Positions 16,106-26,764 of a stretch of 26,764 bases of DNA are shown piece by piece (the first letter of the stretch is position 1; each line of letters begins with the position of its first letter). Under the pieces are notes generated by a model. It was given only the letters and a program-made list of their open reading frames with translations, made no database searches and was not told the DNA's origin. Where the stretch lies: contig BMAT01003464.1 in the NCBI GenBank assembly GCA_019649035.1, positions 98,452 to 125,215 of the forward strand. The letters are read 5' to 3'. This stretch comes from Elysia marginata (Eukaryota > Mollusca > Gastropoda > Plakobranchidae). A program made the translations under genes and the position numbers.

Positions 16106-16689
16106 ATCACAGCTCAGCAGCAGAGCCGATGGGTTAAGTCAAAATCTGACTCTCCGCGTGACTGTTGAATATTTCCCTGGATCTTGACCGGATTTATTGA
16201 TGGTCCAACAGTCCAACATAGCAGCATTGATTCCACTTGTTTTAACAAAGAGATATATTGGAAAAGATTTTTTCCATAAGTGAATAGTCAGTATTTTTTT
16301 TTATCATAGATTCCAAACAATATTTTTAAAAAAAAGATTCTTAAAAGAACCAAGTACAAAAATGAAATTTGCAAAAATATGAAAAAAAAACAAGTTTAAT
16401 CAATTACGTACTGCAAATTTAGAATAAAAGTTCATAAAAAATAGTAAATGCCCGACTCGTTTGTAATAAGGTGACAGGCAGGAATTTGGTAATGGCATAA
16501 ATAAAGAACAGGCCAATGTAAAATTATTTTTTTTTGGACAGTGACAATCTGAGTGAAAAGAAGATTGTCACAGGAAACATAAGTCTACAAAATACCCTTG
16601 AACAAACAGAAACAGAAGCATATCAGCCGTGCATCAAGAAACAAAACCGCAAAACTTGTGAAACCATGACAGGGTAACGCTCAAATCTC

Positions 16690-16709
16690 AGAGAGAGAGA
16701 GAGAGAGAG
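16690..16709. repeat. (AG)10 microsatellite
   Basis: Pure AG dinucleotide run. Confidence 0.9.
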
Positions 16710-17625
16710 GGAAAGGCAGGTCAACAGCCTCAACAAATCTCTTGGCTTGAGCAGTCCCCACAGGGTTATATAGAAAATGATTATCACATCCAAGATATTA
16801 TCAACAAACAGACAAAACTAACAAAAATAGTTGCATTATTACATTACACCAGCTTGAAAATGATTTAACCACAACAGACAATCGTAATTTTTTGTAGGGA
16901 TAATATGAAGACTAGAAAAGCCGACTGCACCACTGGCATCCCCATCAAATAAGCAAACCTAACCTTAAAACAAAATTACATCATCCGCATGCAATTTGTC
17001 AACATAAAGTCAAGCAATGGAAATTCAATTTTTATGCTTGACCTAGAGGGAGCAAAACCCAAGTTTCTCAATATTAGTAACCCAAAGTTTTCCACAGTGA
17101 TACAAGATAGTCAATTTTAACAGCATAGATTTAGATGACTTTTCTTTCTCCTGTTTGTAATGACTTATCACCAGAAGTTTGCTCCAGTCAAACTCAGTGA
17201 GTTCAACACATACCAAATGAAGTAAAAGTTGTTTTGACAGTTTGGTTGTAAGACATTTAGAAAATGAACGTTACATTTAGAAAAGAGTATTTACATTAAC
17301 AAAAGTACATATTTAATAAACAGTACAAATCATCATCTGTATTGGGAATAAGAATAGAGCATAAAATTATCGTTCTTGCCTGCAAACAATGGACCTCAAA
17401 GAGAGAGTTTGCCAAAAGGGATGGTAACTTGCGCTCTCATTTCATTCCCCCAATTGCAAATGCATGAACAGGTTTGAAGGTACATGACAACAGTGATCCA
17501 AGTAAACACAAACTTTCTGAAAACAACTGAAAATCCTGGTCATATATTAAACAAACAAACAAAATGTCATTTAGTGGCAATGAATTGACATTCTTCATGG
17601 GATCCACCTAGTACAAATTTCTCTG

Positions 17626-17631
17626 TTTATT
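17626..17631 (-). terminator. poly(A) signal candidate for the minus-strand gene
   Basis: TTTATT on plus, AATAAA on minus, about 1.9 kb after the stop codon. A second one lies at 16193-16198. Which is used cannot be told from sequence alone. Confidence 0.3.
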
Positions 17632-19524
17632 TTTTCAGGCTAAAAAAAACAAAAAAACAAACAAAAACGTAAAATAACTAAAAAAACAATGGCATACATG
17701 CAAACTCAATGAAAATAAAAAATGAAGTCAAAGGAGAAAAAATTTTACAAAATATTTTGTTTTTAAACACTTGGACCTCACAAGATAAAGGTTCAAATGA
17801 ATTAAATGGTAAGTTAGTGGTAGACTACGAGCCATTAAGTTGAAATAAGATTACCAAAACCTTTTTTTTTTTTTTGTGCTCGAAAAACTAATATCTCTTG
17901 AAAGCCCCAGGGGTAAAACAAGATCAAGTTCAAGTCTAAATGGTTCTGAAAATTTTCTAGAGACACCAGTTTCAGAGGGTGCTGCCAGATTTTCTTTCCA
18001 GTTAGAACTGGAGTGGACTGGAGTGGTTAGAGATAAGTTAGTTCGCTTACAGCTTGTCTAGAACATTTGCACTTTTCACTGAAGATGTCACATGGTCTGC
18101 CCGTGGCACAATGCTGCACAGTTCAAACTAAACAATTTACTTTTTCTACAACATAATAACGACGCATCCATGCAAGAAGTTGATATCCAGACGTTTGGGC
18201 AGATTGGAATTATCTTTATAAATTCCGTTACCTTGACCCACTTACTGATGTTATGAAATACTATCTTCTTTCGATTGGGAGATATCATTCCTGAAAAGTA
18301 GTTATTTTATAGCATTTGATCTTGTCCCTGTTTTTTGTTTTCTTCCATTTTCTCAAGCCAATTAAAAGGGGAGATACTCACTTCTTGCATAAAGCCATCG
18401 ATATAGGTTGCTTATACTGGGCAGAGTTCGAAAGTGTTTACACAATCAACATGCTTGCTGCAACCATGGCTTGCTTACACCCAAATGGCAAGGTCTGTTT
18501 GCAAAAACCTATGGCTCGAGTCCACACACCTTAAAGTGAACAAAACCGATTGCAGTAGACATAGCTCATCACAAACTCTACTGGCATAATTGTACTTAAT
18601 AGTGATTAATTAAACATATTATGTTACTATTAGTCTGGCAAACTTTATCATTAAGTGAACGCTTCAAACAAATACGTTCATAATGCCACTGATAATAATT
18701 TTTATGTGTTGAGCACAGTTTGTCCCGAGTAAAGGGTTTTCGCCTGATTTAGAGGAGATTTCGATGTGGCTCTGCTCACACAAACATTTTAAGGAGCATC
18801 CAGCAAATTCTTTGTGAATCAGGTCATAGCGGAACAGTAAGAGTCAGACAGAGATAGAACAAATAGGATAAATGGGGCAGAGGAGAAACCTGTTTTATCA
18901 GAGACAATTAAACAGTAAGGTCAACGTTGACATCACATAACAGCGGCTAAAATCCAGAAACTTTCCACACAACGAGCTGTCAATTGCTCAATCATTGCTA
19001 CAAACCCCAACATTTTCCTTCCTGACAGAAAACAATTGTCTTGCAGCCAAGGCAACAGGGCGAACAAGTTGGAAGTCATCATTTTTTTCTGTTGGGAGGC
19101 TCAGAAAAATCTGAACAAATGTATTTCCCAAATAAGCAAATCCTTGGAATGTAAACTGTACATCAACCATTATGAATATACCAACATCCACCCTGGTTCC
19201 GAGACAATTGTTTTCATCCCCTGAGGTTAGAGTAATACAGATGAACCTGTCACTGTGTCTGAAGCTTTGTTCAAACAAATAGAAGCATTGGTATTGACGG
19301 GGAGATTGTGTGGGGGAGGAGTGAGGGTTTGGAAATGTCAACAAAAAAAAAACTTAATTGATCCAGGAGTTGGCACTTTACTATTTATGAGTATTTTTAA
19401 AGGTATGACGCACACAGCTGTCTTAGAAGTAAGGCAAATAAAAACTGGTGTTGGGTGCTTGGAATGACACTCTCTCTCTTTCTCTCAAGGTATCGTGTGC
19501 GCTTGTTGTGGAGGTGATGGGTTA

Positions 19525-19593
19525 CTAGATGGGTTCGCTGCGGTTGTTCACTTCTTCCTGGTAGGAGTAGTCAAAAGACAAACGCCGCCACCT
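19525..19593 (-). CDS. last exon of the minus-strand membrane-protein gene
   Basis: Acceptor ACATTTCCTCAG on the minus strand, then 22 codons (RWRRLSFDYSYQEEV, ending NNRSEPI) and TAG followed at once by TAA. It is clearly more GC-rich than its surroundings, and its phase matches the exon ending at 24464. Confidence 0.55.
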   Translation of the reverse strand, partial: RWRRLSFDYSYQEEVNNRSEPI

Positions 19594-22500
19594 CTGAGGA
19601 AATGTGAACATGAAGGTCAAAGGTGAGTGCAAGGGTCACACAAAATTGATTAGGATTAATAGGAGGATTCCTCTGATCAAGATGGAGCAGGTGTGGCAAA
19701 ACTGGGCAGACTTAATGATCATAGAGAATATAATATCAATAGTCTTTCTTTGTCAGTCTAAAACATTAAGACAACTACATTTATAAAGGTTTTAAGAAGT
19801 AGAAAAAAAGAAAACATGCTCAATTCATAAATAAGGAACAACATAGCTTGTAATTATGCTATAGCGTTGAGGAAATTAAAAAAAAATTCATAAATAATAA
19901 TGTACAGATGACATTACTTTTCTATCACAATGATTGATACAAAAATTCTTCATCCTAAAAAATATAACATTTGGAAAGATTAAAAATAGAGTATACATGT
20001 ATGTCTTTCTATGTGTAACAGCACTAAAGAGCTCTTTTTTTCAAGTGGATGTGTAGGTTCCATATTAATACATTATTACTACTAGTCTTATCATGTCAGA
20101 ATCCATTATTTTGAAATAACATGTCACTAACAAGCTGTCTTTCTCAACCTATTTTTATGCTACAACAAAAAAGTTTTTAAATAAATTTTTTTTTTAACAC
20201 ATTGCCATCTTTTATGGCCCTTTCCACACCAGGTGCAGTTCTATATTTACATTTATATTTCACATTTCCTTCCTTATTTAAAAATTGCTCTTCAAGTCTT
20301 GGTTTGTAACCACTCCAGGAATCATAAAACTTTAACAAAGCTTTCTGTTAGCATTGATAAAATTAGCGTTTAGAGCTTTCTTGAGCCTTTGCCTGTTACG
20401 ACTCTTATACAAGACACTTTTTATTAAAGTGCAGAGGGTATGCTGGGGTATCAGTGCAATAATAGCACATCAGTTTGAAAACAAGCTGAGAGGCTCTAGC
20501 TACACTAACTGTCACTTAAATACTCATACAAGGTCAGATGCAGCACCCTGCATTATTTTTTTTCTTCTGTTTTTTACCCCCCCCTCCCACTTGAGACAGC
20601 GGTGTGGTGCTACATGTTTCAATACAGCACTGAAGGACGACACCATATGCCCTATAGAACTGCATTAAAACCTGGCTGTGTGGGGACAAGGCATAGTTTC
20701 ATTTTGAACCTTGATTCAAATCTTTAAAAAATTATTTCTTAAAAAAAAAAAGGCAAGCAATAATAAACTGATTGTTATTTGTTAAAGCTGACTAAGATAG
20801 GTCTTGGCGAAGAAAAAAGATTAAATACTCTGCAGTCTGCTCATTCATTAGAATTTTGAAAACCAAAACTTGACCCACTTTTGCCACTAGCTTGGGGCCT
20901 CAGCTTTGGCCTCGCCAAAAATAACATGTAGATGAGAAGCCAGCCTGTGCTAGAGGCAGTCAAATCTCACTGCTGATTCCAGTGATGAGCACCAGTGTTG
21001 GGCAATGCAGATCAAATCTTACTCTGCCCTTATTAAAACTGTGTTAGTTTAAGGATGGCAGCTTTAGTGGTAGCTAGGGATGGCAGCTTTAGTGGTAACT
21101 GTAGTGATTCTACCTTAAAAGTTTGCATGGGGAATTTGGGACAGGAAAACAGGTTAAATCAGGAAGTTGGTTGCCACAAGATGAAGAGAGATGGAAAGCC
21201 TTCAATGGTGACCCTTTATCATCGACCAGGAAAATGTGTCGGTATTTAAATATGCGCCTTTGAATCTCTAGGACATTTCAGTTACTTGCTCTTTACCTAT
21301 TGCTCGACTTTATTAACTCTTATTACTCAGTTACAGGCAAGATTGAAAGTAGTTGTTTATGGTAAAAATTATACAACAAATAAAACTTGGTAAACATTAA
21401 AACTCATAACTTGAACAGGTGGTTAGTCCTTATAACTTGACCGGTGTTGAAATATTTAAGTAACAAATGTTAAGTGCTTGAACAAAACAAAGAAGATCAA
21501 TTTGAGGCAGAGAAAAAAATAATAAATGAACAAATTAAAAAAAAAAAAGACCTCAACAAATAGGCACTTGAACAGAGTAGAATTATGTACATGTGATGTG
21601 TACCTGTCTTAAATATGTCCAGCATAGTCAGGGAATGGGATTATCTAAAGACAAGGGGAGACCAAACAAACACAAATAGTTCCATTCAGAGTTGCTTGCT
21701 TCATATTGTACACACAAAAAAAAGGAAAGGCAAAATAAAGGGGAGGGAAGGAGGGAAGGAAGAGAGGAAGATACTGATGGAGGTGAAAGGTGAAAATATT
21801 CCCACAAACTTACACAAATATGATTCAATAACAAAGAGAGAACTTAGAAAGATCAGAGAGGTCCGAAAAAGACTAAAGCAATTGAACTTGAAGGAGACTG
21901 AGAAGGAGAAGGTAATAAAAAAACTGAGATAGACAGACGCGTTAGACAAGAAAGTTTTTTTTTCCGGGACTTTATAGCACTGATGCTTGCACCGTATGCA
22001 GTTGAAAGCAACAGGCACCCTGGAAAATTATAAAGTTACAACTGCCAACCCTTAAAGGATTTCTGTCAAATCAATACTCCATTTTTCATGGGTTATGTTG
22101 GTAGGTGACCTGTGTTTTGTTACATCGCTTGTGATCTATTATCTGTGCTTAAAGCATATAAAGCTGTTATTTGACTGTGCGCTTTTCAAAGTGGGCCTAC
22201 ATTATCATTGTTGATAAAGAAAGTAAAAGTAGAAGCAGCTAAAACGCTTAGTTATGAAAGCTAAACATTATGAGTAAGCTGGTGAGACAATGTAACAGAA
22301 AGAGACATATAACAGCTCACAACATAAGGTAAATATTATATCATATGTAGTTAGTTTTAAACTGGGAGTTAACAGTTTAAACAAAAAAAAAACAAAAACA
22401 CATAATTATTCCCTGATTATTCAATTTTCTTCAAGCCTACAAAACTCAAATGTGGATTTTATCAATTAACTCAAAACGAATAGATCTAGAGTTGTACAAA

Positions 22501-25500
22501 GGCATTATCTGAGATAAATTTTTTTTCCCTGTCAGAGATGACACATTACAAAATTCTAAATGAATAAACTGGTGATAATGATAAGTGCTAAGATGAATAA
22601 GCTGAGTTTGGATACAGTACAAGCATAAATACACTATGCATGGAATTACTTTTGTACTTGCAGGTTAAGCTTTGCATGAGAAATTTTTGAAAACGTTCAT
22701 CTTACGCTTGTGCGTATATACTAGAGATCCTTAATTAGTTTAGAAGGGTGTCCCTCTCTGTAACCACCTGTAAATCATAACACAAATAGCATTTTAACTC
22801 CAGTAAGTTACAATTGAGACCAAAATACCCTGGAATGCCAAGTTTTTAAAGCGAAATTTTTTACTTTCTTTTTCAATAATTGTTTATTAACAACATTATA
22901 TAATTCGACAAAGCAGAATTATTTTCATGCTCAAAATTTATCCACAGATATATATTTTACCATATCCGCACATCATGTATGTACACCCTTTCAACGCATT
23001 GGGAGTTCTTTTGCTACTCCACATTATTATTGAATAGACAAAAAAAAACACAAGTATTCCTACATGTAGATCTGGAGTACTACAGTCATCCATCCTGCTG
23101 TATACAGTATAGCAATGTACGGTGACAAAAGAAACCCTGATCCACAAGTAGGAAGAGTTTTAAAAGAATTTTCCTCTATATATCAAATGGGGGACAAAAA
23201 TACCCCCACGATGCTCCGAATTTGCACAAAAAATCAGTGACCACTGGTCAGCATTGCCAAATCAATCACGCAAACCAGTTAAGAAGACATTTTTCGAGGA
23301 CTAAATGAAGTGACAGAATGTATTTCCTATTTTATACGTTAAAAATACATGGAAATGAGCTACTGGGGTACATCCGTACCCTGATGTGCCGATGGGGTTA
23401 ACACTGACATTACAGCCGAGGGTGTTGTTCGGCAGATAATGTTGCACTGTCTACATACAAACTTCAAAGTGTGTACATTTAGCTTTCTTTCAAAATATGT
23501 ATTAATTGCAAGTACCTTTGAGTAAAACTACTGATCTTCCTAATACTCAGCTAGCAGTGTATCTAAAAATTTTCATAAGTATTAAAATTTTATTTTTTTT
23601 TTTATAAACAATAAGAAATCAGCAATCAAGGTATTGGTTTGAAGTAAACTGTTATCAAATATTGTGTTTAAAGAAAATAGTTACGTGTGAACAAATTAGA
23701 ACAAGATTAAAATTGTAGTTTTAAAGTATTTTTGAAAACACCTCTAAATTGTCCGTACGGAGGGAATGCTAGGAACTGGTTTTTGGCCCTTAAGCAAGTG
23801 AGTTAACTCCATGTTTTCTTGGACCTATTGTAGGGGGTGCAAATCACCAATAAATTTTAAAAATAAAAAATTTCGAGACTATTATAAAATACTATTACTT
23901 TTTTAAGGAGAAATAACATTGTTTTAGTTTTGTAAATAAAACTTACTAGCATAAGAAAGAGAATTTCTAGGAACCAGAACAGCACCCCTGAAGTTTAATT
24001 CCGGCTTGCTTTTTAAAAAAAATTATTTTTAAAATCTGAAATGAAATCTTAGTTTAATGAAAAAAGGACAGAAATCAGATGAAATCCAAGCTATTAATTT
24101 GTTACATCACGTGCATCCAGTCAGCATACAACATTTTCGCAAGTTCAGTAGCAGCCAGTTCAAAACTCAACACCTGACAAAGAAGCTCTTGCTTGAATTT
24201 ATCTCCTTAGTCGCGCTTCTATTTTGTTTTTCTTCAAATTTTTGTTAGATTTTTTTCATCAACTCTGGCGTAAAGATCACTTTTTATTCTTGTCCTCAGG
24301 ATTTAATTTTGTAAGAATTCAATTGGAGACAAATTCACCACTTTAGCAATTACTCCCACATAAAATATCCACGGATAACTTAAATACATGCTATTCTCTT
24401 GTCCTATCCACTGTCAACATGGAGTCCGCAAATGTCCATGCAACAGTTTTGCCGGTTGCCTACCTCTGGTCCTCCACCTTTCCAGCAGGGGCAGAAACAG
24501 CGCACCCAGTGTCTCCACAGAGGGTCCTGCCCCTCACGACCGCAACAGATGACGTCAATATACTGGAAGAGGGCAGAAACGGCAAACAAAAGTCCAAGTA
24601 CGGTCACGATGGTCACAAACATGTGAACCTCTCTCTGATTACTGTTGACCTGGTGAGGGAAACAACGTAGAGAAAAGTTAACCACATAAACAGAGAGAGT
24701 TATAAATGCATAAAGGTTGTCAGTGAAAAACTGCTGCGATGAATAAGTCAAGTGCGGATAAAATGCAATGACCACAGCATACTTATCAAAGATTTTGTAT
24801 ACATTGTATTTGCTTTTATTTCTTTATTTCCTTGGTCGTAGGCTTTAAAGACAGAGGCTAGGTCCTGGCATCACGAGGGCTCATCAAAATAATCGAGTAA
24901 GCATTACTGGTTGATAAAGGCTATGACTTGAGACCACAAGGGTTTCCATACTGACTTTGATGCCTCTCTAGCCCTTGAAAAAAATGTTACAAAATATTCA
25001 TGGTTACTTGCACTTAAATTGGAATAAAAAACAATAGGCAAAGCTGGAGAGCAAAGATTGTTTAATTGTTCTACACAGCACATTAACAAAAATAACAATA
25101 AACAACAATAAATACAATATCAATAAAAAGACATTATTGCAATAACATTATCATAGTACAATAATTATAAGAACAACAACAACAAAAACAATCATAATAG
25201 TATTATCGACGCAAATCTGATGAAGATTAATAGTCTAAACTTAAACAGCAACACTACAAGCCCTCGGCCCCGTTGCCTTCCAAATGTTAGTTGAGAATAC
25301 AGTTGAGGGGGGATAACCTACTGGGTATTTCTCTGGAGCCGTCCAGCCATTGGCGTAGGCCACGATGAGGAAGGCTGTGAGCCCTGCGTACACCACAACA
25401 CTCAGTATGGTCAGGTTGAAGAATCTGTACACCTGGGAGGGAGACGCGTCCTAATTACACACGCAATGTCAAAGGTCATGAAAGATGTGCCACAACCACG

Positions 25501-25711
25501 AGATGTGACAAGCTACAGTCCAGTTCTGATAATTTGAACCTCATGGGAACATTCTCCGAAAATGAAGCCGTAAAAAATCAACACATTACACGTCAAGGAG
25601 GATTAAAGCAGTAATCTGAAAACAGTTTGGGAATTGAGCAAATACTTGCATTATCCAGGTTCAAATTATAGAATTTTGAATATAGTTTGTCTGGTTACTC
25701 ACTGAAGCCAT
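19525..25711 (-). CDS. unrecognised small two-helix membrane protein, four exons
   Basis: Model on the minus strand: 25711-25703, 25432-25322, 24649-24464, 19593-19525, all phase 0, 375 nt, 124 residues. The start chosen is the second of two in-frame ATGs (25711), whose context is GGCATGG; the first (25720) has a poor context and an in-frame TGA lies 21 nt above it. Visible features: TM1 about 9-31 (NLTILSVVVYAGLTAFLIVA), an outer loop 32-47, TM2 about 48-74 (FVTIVTVLGLLFAVSALF), a Cys-rich juxtamembrane part (C75, C76, C91, C93, C95) that could be palmitoylated, then a charged tail ending NNRSEPI. The likely topology has both ends cytosolic. The family is not recognised. It might be the 3' half of a four-helix (MARVEL-like) protein if further upstream exons exist. 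Convergent with PDIA6. Confidence 0.55.
21053..21102. repeat. 25-bp tandem duplication
   Basis: GGATGGCAGCTTTAGTGGTA occurs at 21053 and again at 21078 with a near-identical spacer. Confidence 0.85.
21739..21781. repeat. purine-rich GGAA/GGGA low-complexity tract
   Basis: GGGAGGGAAGGAGGGAAGGA-type sequence that continues as AG-rich. It explains the Lys/Glu-rich and Phe/Ser/Pro-rich open frames read through it on either strand. Confidence 0.85.
24293..24298 (-). terminator. possible intronic poly(A) signal
   Basis: AATAAA on the minus strand, about 105 bases beyond a TAG (24404-24406) that would end the protein if the 24463 donor were not used. It would support a shorter alternative terminal exon. 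Confidence 0.25.
24464..24649 (-). CDS. exon 3 of the minus-strand membrane-protein gene
   Basis: Acceptor TCCCTCACCAG, 62 codons, donor GAG|GTAGGC. It encodes the outer loop (VNSNQREVH), the second hydrophobic helix, then YIDVICCGREG and HWVRCFCPCWKGGG. Codon use and GC content stand out from the flanks. If the donor is skipped, 19 more residues follow before TAG. Confidence 0.65.
24650..25321 (-). other. intron 2 of the minus-strand gene
   Basis: 672 bp, GT-AG. It contains an A-rich stretch of AAC/AAT units (about 25083-25200). Nothing else is seen. Confidence 0.6.
25083..25200. repeat. AAC/AAT-rich low-complexity stretch
   Basis: Irregular run of AAC, AAT and AACAA units, with an (AAC)4 block at about 25172-25183. 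Simple low-complexity sequence. Confidence 0.8.
25322..25432 (-). CDS. exon 2 of the minus-strand membrane-protein gene
   Basis: Acceptor GTCTCCCTCCCAG, 37 codons, donor CCA|GTAGGT, phase 0 at both ends. It encodes VYRFF, the first hydrophobic helix and the aromatic loop YANGWTAPEKYP. Locally GC-rich. Open sequence continues past the donor, but the extension loses its coding character. Confidence 0.65.
25703..25711 (-). CDS. proposed first coding exon (3 codons) of the minus-strand gene
   Basis: ATG GCT TCA followed by GTGAGT, a full donor consensus, 270 bp upstream of exon 2 and in phase with it. The ATG context (GGC before, G after) is favourable, and another in-frame ATG lies nine bases upstream at 25720. 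Such a short exon is easily a chance match, so this is the weakest part of the model. Confidence 0.45.
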
Positions 25712-25720
25712 GCCATACAT

Positions 25721-26731
25721 GTATTTATCTACACCAGGTCACCTTGCATACATAACGTCAATCAAGAAGATCACTACCATGAAGGTAATACTGTCCTCAC
25801 CCATCACTAGCAGTCTTTTTTTTGCTATGATTGAGGAACTACACAAAATATATTCTCAGTTTATCAATCTTTTAGGCATAAGGAACTTTTGTCACAGTGT
25901 TAAATATGTCTTAAGTCCAAAGTAAATAAGTTGAATGTCACAATTTTCACATTAAATTTTTTTTTATTTAAAGGCGATGCTTTTTAAGGAAGACATTTTT
26001 CTTAGCTTACAAACGCTAAATTTCAAATATAAAAAAAAAAAGAAAAGAAAATGACATTTTCTCTAAAAAAGGAAAATGCCAACTTCCAACTCATTCACCC
26101 AGGACGCCAAATACATGGCCTAGTATGAAACTTTTACATGTAGCTTTTAGGTTAAATCAGGCATAAGTCAAAAATTCAAAATATTAAATTTATCAACATT
26201 TTCTAAAGGTGTATCTTTTGGCCTCTAAAAAGTCAACATTGAACAGCTTAATCATACTAAAATATTTCGTTTTGAGGCAAAAACATTGATTTTACAGTTG
26301 CAGTGTTTTTTATGTTGTTTTTTTTTAATTTCAAGGACCCTTGACTCAAAAAAGAATGAGGAACTTATGCTTTTTTCTTTCCTAGACCTACTGTCTTTCA
26401 AGACTTATGGCCTAGGTCTGGCCAAGCTTTGTGGGACCACAGAATTTTCTTTTATTCTTTCATGGGGTCACTGTGCAATGCTACCCTGAAGAGCCTCCCC
26501 CTAACCGCCACACGGGGGACGTGCCTCAATGCTACAGTTGCCAGCACGAGGAAACTTGTTGGCCTACTTGATTTATCCTTTGCTGTCTAATATTTTGATG
26601 GAGTTTGTTATGAATATTAAGATGTGTGTTAACCGCTTCTGGTTGGTGGATATAATTCTGGTGCATGTATACAAATATTGCATGCATGTACAAAGCCTCT
26701 TTGTTACATTTAAGATTTTTTTTAAAAAATC

Positions 26732-26739
<8 letters not shown>
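25721..26739 (-). other. upstream flank (leader/promoter side) of the minus-strand gene
   Basis: AT-rich sequence. A slightly GC-rich patch lies at about 26480-26560 without a clear exon. Open frames at 25710-25925 and 26286-26489 have no domain. No promoter motif can be assigned. Earlier coding exons, if any, were not recognised. Confidence 0.3.

Positions 26740-26764
<25 letters not shown>
26740..26764. repeat. T25 homopolymer at the window edge
   Basis: Uninterrupted T run up to the last base. It may continue beyond the window or mark a contig end. Confidence 0.9.

Larger units (their letters stand above)
16106..19524 (-). other. candidate 3' UTR and downstream flank of the minus-strand gene
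   Basis: About 3.4 kb on the downstream side of the minus-strand stop codon. It is A-rich on the plus strand and has no recognisable exon. Minus-strand AATAAA hexamers lie at 17626-17631 and 16193-16198 (TTTATT on plus). It includes the AG repeat at 16690-16709. The open frame at 18988-19344 (minus) has no domain and lies in this segment. Confidence 0.4.
19594..24463 (-). other. large last intron (about 4.9 kb) of the minus-strand gene
   Basis: GT-AG on the minus strand (GAG|GTAGGC donor, TTCCTCAG acceptor). AT-rich, with a 25-bp tandem duplication at 21053-21102, a purine-rich stretch at about 21720-21780 and several homopolymers. Open frames inside (20354-20668, 21615-21932, 21701-22018) are low-complexity or lack any domain. 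A missed small exon is possible. Confidence 0.45.

Noticed and set aside
18988-19344. 118-codon minus-strand frame downstream of the membrane-protein stop
   Set aside because: It lies in the presumed 3' UTR, has no recognisable motif, and its composition is like the flanks.
21615-22018. Lys/Glu-rich plus-strand frame and Phe/Ser-rich minus-strand frame
   Set aside because: Both read through a GGAA/GA low-complexity tract. Neither has a domain or splice context.
24399-24670. Plus-strand frames at 24399-24626 and 24419-24670
   Set aside because: They are antisense to the minus-strand exon 3, whose splice sites and transmembrane sequence are clearly better.
24464-25432. Assignment of the minus-strand gene to diacylglycerol lipase (DAGL)
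   Set aside because: The TM-loop-TM followed by W...CC looked similar to the DAGL N-terminus, but spacing and conserved residues (for example FDP after TM4) do not fit, and the gene ends shortly after without a lipase domain.
1-26764. tRNA, rRNA, CRISPR arrays, bacterial-type operons
   Set aside because: None was seen on reading. No convincing tRNA B-box with an acceptor-stem pair and no regularly spaced repeat array was found. A tRNAscan run would be needed to exclude divergent tRNA-derived SINEs.

Overview
This is eukaryotic, animal nuclear DNA: AT-rich, intron-bearing, with GT-AG splice sites and scattered microsatellites and short repeats. Codon content and repeat style (for example AGATCTAG-rich patches and foldback repeats) would suit a mollusc, perhaps a gastropod. 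That placement is an inference and weak; only 'metazoan' is firm. Nothing in it looks prokaryotic.

Region 1 (1-12.6 kb, plus strand) is a complete gene for protein disulfide-isomerase A6 (PDIA6/P5). It has eleven coding exons between 897 and 10571, all joined in phase, giving a 442-residue product with signal peptide, two CGHC thioredoxin domains, a non-catalytic b domain, an acidic tail and a C-terminal KDEL. An exact ER stress response element (CCAAT-N9-CCACG) lies upstream at 307-325, so the promoter and product tell the same unfolded-protein-response story. Several introns carry repeat structures: a long inverted repeat in intron 9 and MITE-like elements in introns 7 and 10. Poly(A) signals lie at 11070 and further downstream.

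Region 2 (12.6-16.1 kb) is a repeat and relic zone: a pogo/Tigger-like terminus, GC-rich tandem repeats, a 41-bp tandem repeat, several short or broken minus-strand coding pieces (13.3-15.5 kb) of unknown origin, an assembly gap (15085-15146) and a 63-bp tandem duplication.

Region 3 (about 16-25.7 kb, minus strand) holds a second gene, convergent with PDIA6 and not recognised. I assembled it from four small in-phase exons (25711-25703, 25432-25322, 24649-24464, 19593-19525). It encodes a predicted protein of about 124 residues with two transmembrane helices, a cysteine-rich cytosolic segment and a charged tail. Its last intron is about 4.9 kb and its 3' UTR may run for several kb. The window ends in its upstream flank, at a run of 25 T.
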